Shown here: in pieces, positions 56,011-64,000 of the stretch
Position numbering within the stretch: the first letter of the stretch is position 1
How the letters are laid out: every line of letters begins with the position of its first letter
Source of the DNA: Heterodera schachtii
Lineage: Eukaryota; Nematoda; Chromadorea; Rhabditida; Heteroderidae
NCBI GenBank assembly: GCA_023374025.1
Contig: SIJG01000104.1
Location: 205,485 to 269,484 of the forward strand
Reading direction: 5' to 3'
DNA: 64,000 nucleotides
Translations under genes and position numbers: made by a program
The notes under the pieces: generated by a model
Databases searched by the model: none
Told to the model about the DNA's origin: nothing
What the model saw: only the letters and a program-made list of their open reading frames with translations

Positions 56011-58380
56011 GCTTTACTTTAATAATAAAATAAAATATCTTTAAGTTGAATATTATTATATTCCTTATTATTATCATGTTCCAAAAAATGATTTTAATTT
56101 TTCAGTCCTTATCCCCTTTTTTCTTCATTTTTAAAATTCGCAGAATTTAGTAAACATTTTTGATTTTATATTTAATTTATTTGTGTTAAATAATATATTT
56201 TTCTTTTTTGGGATATATTTTTTTTAGTTCCTTTTTTACTCATTCTGTCAATTCTTTTTTCGTATTTTAAAAAAAGGTCTCGTTTATTTTAACTAAAAAA
56301 TAATTATAATATTATTTTTGTTAAATAATTTTTCAAATTCTATTTTCATTTTATCTAATTGGCCAACTAGAAATGTTATTTTTGCTATGAATATAAATAT
56401 TTATAGGTTTCAGTTAAAATGCTTGTTTATTATTAATATTTATACATTTTCAAATAAAATAAATCGTTTCATCAATAATAAGTTTTTATCTCATATAATG
56501 TATCATTGATAATTTTATTATATATATAATCTTAGATCAGCACACCAACGGGTTCAGAAAGATTTGGTCTAAAACCTAATAAATTCTCATTATATATGTA
56601 TATTAAATTATTTTTTGAAGTTTAGTCCAAATGAATTGGACAAATTAATTAATAGATGCTGATGAATTATTTTATAAAATTAAAAATATTAAACGATTTT
56701 TTAATAAAATATGCTTATTTTGACTAATTTAGATAATTTAGCAAGCATGTATAATTAAGTAATGCATTTTTTTAGAAGTTTTATTTGTAAAATTAAAGTT
56801 ACTAATTTATGATTATATTATGCTAAAATTGCATATACCATTATCCATGAGTCATAATTAATTATTACCTTAAGAAAAAGATTCTTTTCAAAATATTTAA
56901 TAATAAATTATTTAATGAATTTATTATTTCTCCTCTCGCAATTATTTTTCTTTTTTGAACTCAAATTTTTTTTTAACTTTTGTTGATTGTATTTTAATTA
57001 TTATCCAAATGTTTTTTTTGGCACCTATATTTTTGAATTAATGGTTTTAAAGTCACATGTTTTTTATTATGTCTACCAGACAGCTTAATGTTCAGTAAGT
57101 CGGTTGCCGTTGTAATTTCTCATAAATATTTTTTCTTTCAAATTTTTGTTTTATAAAATTTAACATTATTTTACTAAATGTTAATAGTTTATAATTATTA
57201 TAGTAATTCTTTGTTCATATTCTTCTTGAATTAAAAGAAGTTTAAATGTAAATATTTTAGGTTATAATCTTTATAATCTGCCTATTAGCGATTCTTTACA
57301 ATAATTTTCGGATACTTATTTATTTTAATTTTAATTTTTATAAATAAAAAATATAATTTTAGGTTTTAAATTATATTTTTAATATCCAGCAGATTTTTTG
57401 ATAGCTTTTTTTTTAAATTGAAATTATAAAATAGGACTAAAAATTTATTGTTTTAATCTTATTTAAAATAAATTAAATGGCCTTTTACAATGTTCATTTT
57501 TTTTAGAACGATATTTTAATTATTGTTCTTTTCTTTTCATATAAATTTGATTAAAGTATTTCTTTTCTTTTTCCTTTAATCACTTTTTTTGAAATAATTA
57601 TTTTATTAATAAGTCAAAGTCTCGATTAATTTTCTAATTTTAAAAGTTTTTATTGTCCACAGTAATTAAAAATGTATCCTTAAAATGAGAATAATTAACA
57701 TAAATTTAACAGCATATTCAAACTTCAACGCCACCTTTTAAATGTTTTGCTAAAAGAATTTTATGAATTGTAATATCAAATTTTTGAAAAAAATTTAATT
57801 AATAGAATGGCATGCAAATTTTAAGTAAATTTAAAAGAATTTTTTTCTCAAAAAAATTCTTATTCCGCAACAATTTCCTTCACTAATTTTCACTCACAAA
57901 TTAAACCCCCCATTTTACCAGTGTGAATTTAATCATTTAAATTCGTTGAGAGTTTAAAAACTGTAAAATATAATATTTTTTAATTATTTTGTTTTATTAA
58001 AAAACATATATAATAATAATAATATTTCAATTAAATTATTGCCCGTTTAAATTTCTTCATAAAAATCATTAACATTTGTTGAATTCACTTTGTTTTAACG
58101 GTTCATTTCACAGATATAAAAATTTCATCTAATATCATTCTATTCTATAAATGTATTATTAAAAATACTTATATTAATTTACAATTACAATTACACTATA
58201 TCTGTTTTGGAAATTTTTTAAATTTCATTTAAGCATGTCAAAAATAAATTGACAATTAGAAAAAGGTTTTTATCCAATTTTAATATTATGATCTTTTGTA
58301 CCTTTCTCACGTATTTAGCGATTGGTGCTTTTAAATCATTTTTTATTCGATAAATTATAATGTTTTTGTTAAATTGCTAA
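56011..58380. other. AT-rich noncoding stretch
   Basis: No gene supported. The 63-residue frame at 56318-56509 is low complexity. Confidence 0.5.
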
Positions 58381-59106
58381 GTCTCGGATTTTTTTTTGTC
58401 TCGGTCTCGAGTCTCGGTCTCGGGTTTTCAGTCTCGGTCTTTGAAAATTTCAAGACTCGAGACCGAGACCTTTTTACACTCCTAATATTGGATTTTTTAT
58501 AACTTATATTTTTAAATTTTTTTCTTTTTAATGGAAATCAAAATTAATTTTTCAGTTAGAATTTTTACAATTTAAATTAAATATTAAAAAATCCATATTA
58601 TGAACATTATATATAGATTATTTAATAACCTGGCGACGCCTAAAACCACCATTTTTTCTTAAAAAATTGACTAAAAATGCATAATTTCGTAACTTTTTGA
58701 TGAATGTTAACAAATCCCACTCAAATTTTCTAAATTTTCACCGGCGGCGCCTAACGGACCGCCGTACCCCTATTCCCGAAAAGTTCTTTTTAAAAAAAGC
58801 GCCGCAAAAAAATGGTGTAAAAAGTCATTGATATAAAAAGGAAAAACTGAATATAGCTTAAATAAGGAAAAAAAAAAGCAAAAAAAACGTTATAAAAAAC
58901 ATGCAAAGATTGATTTTTTAAATTTCTTATATGTTTTAATCGGTTTTTAAGTGTACAAGAAAAATTTTTTGGAAAAGTCTCGGTCTCGAGTCTAGAGTCT
59001 CTAAAAGTCTCGGGTTTTTTGGGTCTCGGTATCGAGTCTCGGGGTCAAGTCTCGGTCTCGAGTCTCGGGAAAATTTCGGTCTCGAACGTCACTAGCTCTA
59101 ACCCTG
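58381..59106 (+). mobile_element. TCTCGG-array element with GC core
   Basis: The left array at 58381-58471 holds GTCTCGGTCTCGAGTCTCGG and its inverse GACTCGAGACCGAGACC, so it is self-complementary. The core ACCGGCGGCGCCTAACGGAC is at 58740, with GCGCCGCAAAAAAATGG near 58800. The right array at 58976-59092 has the same TCTCGG/TCTCGAG units. It ends CACTAGCTCTAACCCTG at 59090-59106, whose inverse CAGGGTTAGAGC is typical of hAT ends. This is the clearest array-core-array example, with the same array on both sides. The left terminus and target duplication are not resolved. Confidence 0.7.
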
Positions 59107-60249
59107 ATAAAAACTAAAACACTTTCAGATCTTTTAAAAACTAATTTTTGAGTTTTCTACTGAATTTTTTCATTTAAATTTTTCTTTGCTAATTCAATAA
59201 ACATTTTGCTTATTTTTTTATCATCGATTTAATATAATTGTATTTTCACCTTTTTACAGTATGTTTAATATATTTAACTCGAATTTTTCTGAATTCTATT
59301 AATATTTCGCTTCTAATAACTGACTTTGAGAATTAATCGACGATTTCCTTTTGTTAAAATATTTATTTTTTTGCATGTGCCTTCTTGAATTATGAATTTA
59401 AAGTGCTTATTTTAGAGATTCTTTTAATCATGCAGAGGATACGATTTCTGTATCAACGCCAAAATATGAATTATTGTTTTATAAATTAATTTAAAAATGA
59501 ATAACCTTAATTTTTCAATTTTTTAATCTCAACAAAATTTCATTGAACCGAAATTTTTAAATAAAATTAATTATTGTTAATGGTTTCTTTAATTATCATT
59601 TGGGGGATTGATAAGCTGTTTAAACTTTTAATGTTTCATAATATTTTTATTAAGCATATTTAAATTTTTGAAGTTTGACTCTGCTTAATAAATTCAGTGT
59701 TTTATTGTTGTTGGAATTGATTAACATTCTATTAATCTTTATTTCTTACACTTAGAATTTATTACAAATATATTCTATTAATACATTGATAATTAATTTT
59801 TTTTTATTGTCTATTTATTTTTCTTTTGATATTTATTTATGTTTTTTCATGGTTTCGTTTTCTTTTAAATTTCAAAACTGAATTTATATTGTGCTATAAT
59901 ATTCACATTTCTATAGTAATCATTAAATTTTCTTGGCGATCTTTTAAGTTCTTATAGAGAGGTGTTGATGTTAATAAATTTGCTTGAATATTTTATCAAA
60001 TATTTGCGTAAAGAAAAATTATTATTTCTTACTTTCCTTTATATAATTAAGAATTAATTAATTAATTGGTTTACGAATTCAAATTTTTCTGTATTTTATG
60101 ATCGTTTCTTTTTTATTCTTTTGTTGTTTAATATCTATTTTTTTAATGATTAGTTTATATTTATCATTAATTAAATTTCACCAATTTTTTCTCCATTTGT
60201 AAAATCCATATTTTGATTGCTATAAATTAAATTATTTTAAATAAATATT
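59107..60249. other. AT-rich noncoding stretch
   Basis: No gene or clear repeat seen. Confidence 0.5.
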
Positions 60250-60510
60250 TAATACATTTTATTTAATAAATAATTTTATCACTTACTTAGGTGAAAAAAT
60301 CTGTTGTGAAATGTGATGCCGTTTACGTATACTGTGTTAATGTGATGTCGTTTTGCGTATTCTGTGTTATTTAATTAATTAAATATTTAATAATTTTTTT
60401 ATTTATATTTTTTAAAAGAGTGCTATTATTAAAGCATAAAATTTATTAAATTTAAATTAATTTGTAATTAAATTATTCAATTATAGTAAATTAGATGATT
60501 CATAAATTAT
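60250..60510 (+). repeat. Dispersed AT-rich module, third copy
   Basis: Matches 6838-7090 and more weakly 4250-4500. It starts near TTATTTAATAAATAATTTTA and CACTTACTTAGGTGAAAAA. This copy has an internal duplication: GTGATGCCGTTTACGTATAC and GTGATGTCGTTTTGCGTATT, each followed by TGTGTTA. Confidence 0.45.
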
Positions 60511-61159
60511 GTATGGTCAAGATTTTGTTCATTTATAATAATACTTATTTAAATTGCAATCTTAATAATTATCACTATCTTTGTTTTGTTAATTAAATGC
60601 AATAAATACTTATCAATTAACATTCATAATCTCTTAATTACGATGCTACTGTTGTAAAATTTTTAAAATTTAATATTATGTTTTTTTTAATTCTTTAAAT
60701 TCGTATTTGATGAGTATCCAATGGTCTTTTTATTTAAATTGTTTATAAACATGTTTAAGTTTTTATTTTTTTAATTCTCATAGGAATTCTCAAATGCGTT
60801 TTAAATGAGTTTTTATTAGTTTGTTTTTTTCTATTTAAATAAAGGTTTATTCATTGATTAAACGAATAGAAAAACAATTAAAGAATTATTATAGAATAAA
60901 TTATGATTTTCCAAGTTGTTTAATTAATTAATATTAGTTTTAATTTAAACAAAATAAATTTACTGCTTTTTATTCCTTTTAATAAAATACTCGGAATTAA
61001 TTGATAATTTATGAATTTCGTGTTTTCTTTCAATATTATCTAAATGTTGTGATGTTTTTTTTAGCTTTTCCCTTGAGTTTGAATGTATAATTTGAGATTG
61101 CCGTTTATTCTCCACATTTAATGAATTCATTATTAAATTTAATTTAGGTCGTCTGTCAA
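60511..61159. other. AT-rich noncoding stretch
   Basis: No gene supported. A 91-residue - strand frame (60960-61235) is discussed under rejected items. Confidence 0.45.
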
Positions 61160-61189
61160 TTATTTTATCAATTATTATCAAGAAAATAT

Positions 61190-61330
61190 ATGTGGCAAAA
61201 TTTATCATTTTTGTACAAAATGTTGCAAATCGCATTAAAAATTACCCGGTGGAGCCTAACGGCACCGCCGGACCCTATCCCAGCGCGCATTTCCCAAGTT
61301 TCTTAAAAAATGCGCCGCAAAAATTGTTTT
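61190..61330 (+). repeat. GC hairpin core module
   Basis: GCATTAAAAATTACCCGGTG, then GAGCCTAACGGCACCGCCGG at 61252, a CCCTATCCCAGCGC tract and GCGCCGCAAAAATTG near 61313. All parts of the module are present in the usual order. No flanking array is evident, so this may be a solo or decayed copy. Confidence 0.65.
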
Positions 61331-62244
61331 TATTAGAATATATTCATATTCTATTATATATCGTTTAATTTATTTTTTTACTGAATTTATATTAATAAGA
61401 TTAAAATTTCTATTTTTGGATAAATATGTTTACAAATTTATATTAATACTTTTAAATTCGAGTGCCAAATTATTTTTATTTTTTATCACTAAGAAAACAC
61501 TTAAACATAACTTATAAATTGAGTTTTTTAATAATATAACTTAAATCTGTCCAGAGTTTATGAACACATTCTTGAAAAATTTTAAATTTTTCATTAATTA
61601 TTTTAAAAAAATTAATCATTTTTTAATATTTAATTATTATAATTAAATAAATTATTAAAATAATGTCATTTTTTTTGAAATGAAAGATTTTCGATATATT
61701 TTCTTTTTTTAATTAACATAACTCATGCTTCGATTTACACCACAGTTTTTTGTTTTTGTACGGCTAATTATTTAATTAATCATTAAAACGCTTTTATATT
61801 TTTCTGTTTTTAATATCCAACTAATTTACTTTTTTTCATTTTTCATTATATTTTTTGTTAAATCATTTATTTTTTCTTAAAATTGTTAAATTTATTTTAA
61901 TCCATTAAACTGCGATTAAAAATAGAAAAAAGAGAACCAGTGAACTTTTGTAAAACTTGAATTTTTGTTAAATTATTTGGTTTTGCGTAGTGAAAAATTA
62001 ATTTTTTCTTTTCATTATTATATCTTTTGACATTTTAATGGATTTGTTAATTATTAGAAACAAATAAAATTATTATCCTTTCTTCGTTTCTGCTGCGCCA
62101 TTGTCAATTTTGGAAGGATTGGGAGTTGTTCAAGTTTACTTCATTCATTTATTAAATTTTAATTTGCATTTAATTTACACAATTAAGAATTATTAACTTT
62201 GGTTTCGTCGGAATTTTAAAATTATTTTGAATGAAAGAAAGGAT
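61331..62244. other. AT-rich noncoding stretch
   Basis: No gene or clear repeat seen. Confidence 0.5.
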
Positions 62245-62308
62245 GGCGTCAGAAAAAGAGCGTCTCGTGCACAGTGCAAAAATGGGGCCAATAGCTACGT
62301 TTTTCCAA
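62245..62308 (+). repeat. GGCGTCAGAAAAAG repeat unit, copy 2
   Basis: GGCGTCAGAAAAAGAGCGTC, then AGTGCAAAAATGGGGCCAAT and AGCTACGTTTTTCCA. Collinear with 55945-56010. Confidence 0.6.
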
Positions 62309-64000
62309 ATTTTTAAGTTATTATGATTTTTCTCAATATTTTTTTGTTGTTTTTCAGTGAGAATATAAGAATAATATGTATTTTAAAAATATATATTTTT
62401 ATTTAAAATGGAAAAATTATGAGCGAATTCTAATGTTTTACTAAAAACTAAAAATGTACCTTTTTGTAGCAAAATCATTTTTTGAATTAATTTGTTTTCA
62501 TTAGTTTTTTATGTTCTTAGATTATAAAGAATATTATTTTTTCTTGTCCCACTGTGACAGACACATTGATTCGTTGTCGCTTCGTTAGGATTGTATAATA
62601 ATAGAAATAAGTTAATTTATTTAAATATACTAGCGGTTGAATGCGCCTTCGGAAATTTAGTTTTATAAAACATCGTTTCTTTATTTTTATTTTACATAAA
62701 TTATTTTTGTAGAATAAAATAATTATTTTCTTTTTTTCAATTAAATAATGTATAAAAAATGAAAAAATGTTTAAAATAAGAATATATGGGTTTTTTAAAG
62801 AATATTATTCTAAGTATAAAATTAATTATATTTTAATTAATTTTTAATTAATATTCATTTATATCAAATTAGGTAATTTATAATTTATTGTTTTTTTATA
62901 ATAAAATATAATTTATACGTTTTTAAAAATAACTATATTTTTTGAGGATTTTTAGATTTTACCAATATTTTAAAAATAATTGCAAATTAAAAATATTTAC
63001 ATAAAGAAACATAAAAAAAGAAAATTTTTATGCTTTCTTATTTAATCATAGTTAGCTCGGTTACTGGATATTTCCAATTTATTTTCTACGTTTAAATTTT
63101 AAATTATTCATTTAACTTTATATGTAATTTTACATCCTAATTTGCTAGCAATTTTTTCACATTAATTTTATTAAATTGAAATTTTTATAAGTATTATATC
63201 CTCTTCTTTTTTTTGTTTTACATAAGTTAATATAAATTAATAATTTCAATATCAACTAAATTTGTTCTCTTTCATGTTGTCTACTACGAATGTTTCGTTT
63301 GATGTTTTGGGGAAATGTTTTATTTTTGAGTTTCTTTTTGTTAGCTTAAAATAATTTTCCTTTTTCTTTTTAATTTTATATAAATAACTAAAAAATTCCG
63401 AAAATACATCTCTTAGAATCAAATTTTTATTTTTTATATTATTACTTTATTGTTACTTTTATAAATTAATCAACTTATATTTAATTATATTTTTTTCATT
63501 TCTATTAAATTTTGTGGTTAAAAGAATTTGTGATCATTTCATTTTTACTACTAATATTATTAATTATTAATATTAATTAAATAATAATAATAGTATAAAA
63601 AATATACATATAAGAAAAAACATGATATTTAATTGTGTATCTTTAAAAAAACAATAATTTAAATTAATTTAATCATAAATTTTTCCTTCAATTTTAATTT
63701 GTTATGTTAATTTTTGTAATTTTATTATTAAAATTGTTTGAACCCGCGCAGACTTTTTAATTCAAGAAATAATAATATTAATTTGCACTTATTTGTTAGT
63801 GTTATTTGTTTATAAATATTTTCTCTTAAAAATCGACAAATTTAATCACATCACAAGCAAAAAAAGATATAAGAAGCATTTTAATAATGAATTTTTATTT
63901 TTGTTGAATAAATTATTCCCTATTTTCATGAATTATTAATTATAGAAAAGAAAACTTTTAGAATAATAAAAATCAACTTGTCAAGAAAAAGAGTTTATTT
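62309..64000. other. AT-rich noncoding stretch to the window end
   Basis: No gene seen. GCGCCTTCGGAAA near 62643 may be a core remnant. The rest is A/T-run sequence. Confidence 0.5.

Noticed and set aside
60960..61235. 91-residue - strand open frame rich in lysine, asparagine and serine
   Set aside because: Less simple than other chance frames, but with no recognisable domain. Its start lies against a repeat core, and no flanking exons are evident. A transcript would be needed to revive it.
1..64000. tRNA genes
   Set aside because: I looked for B-box-like GTTCGAATC strings. The few partial matches lack a plausible A box and acceptor stem. A covariance-model search would decide.

Overview
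The window looks like a eukaryotic, extremely AT-rich, gene-poor chromosome segment. Short GT-AG introns (43-63 bp), a strong pyrimidine-rich AG acceptor just ahead of the only credible start codon, a CR1-like LINE relic and many small palindromic DNA transposons fit an invertebrate such as a nematode. A plant-parasitic type like Meloidogyne is one possibility, but that is inference. No rRNA, convincing tRNA, operon or CRISPR array is visible. Almost all of the sequence is A/T-run DNA in which open reading frames arise by chance.

One gene is well supported: an eight-exon gene on the + strand (46365-48213) for a 334-residue protein with five CCHC zinc knuckles. It is a GC-rich island in the AT-rich desert. 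Three of its phase-0 introns cut three different knuckles at the same internal position. A 12-bp palindrome, AGACTGCAGTCT, recurs in its exons and just after its stop. Its last intron holds a 65-bp hairpin minisatellite. No other intact coding gene is supported; 19000-19972 is a 5'-truncated, frameshifted reverse-transcriptase relic on the - strand.

The remainder is a mosaic of repeats. 0.3-0.63 kb: GTCGAAA repeats. 3.1-7.1 kb: old dispersed modules and a 313-bp inverted pair. 7.88-13.85 kb: a compound element, then a 2.3-copy tandem segmental duplication that carries a 15-16 bp minisatellite and a hAT-like MITE with target-site duplication. 14-15.5 kb: a TACCGG palindrome and a fold-back MITE. 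21-22.8 kb: a MITE and a GGGATCCCG-array element. 27-28.6 kb: a small MITE and a 700-bp tandem duplication. 29, 33, 35, 43, 52, 58-59 and 61 kb: further palindromic GC-rich elements. 44 and 53 kb: a triplicated exon-like noncoding sequence.

The most interesting non-gene pattern is a shared GC hairpin core (CGGCGGTGCC-GATA-GGCGCCGCCG and variants, followed or preceded by GCGCCGCAAAAA) found a dozen times. In several elements it sits beside arrays of short repeats that differ completely from element to element. I read these as non-autonomous, probably hAT-like transposons with a constant core and family-specific subterminal arrays.
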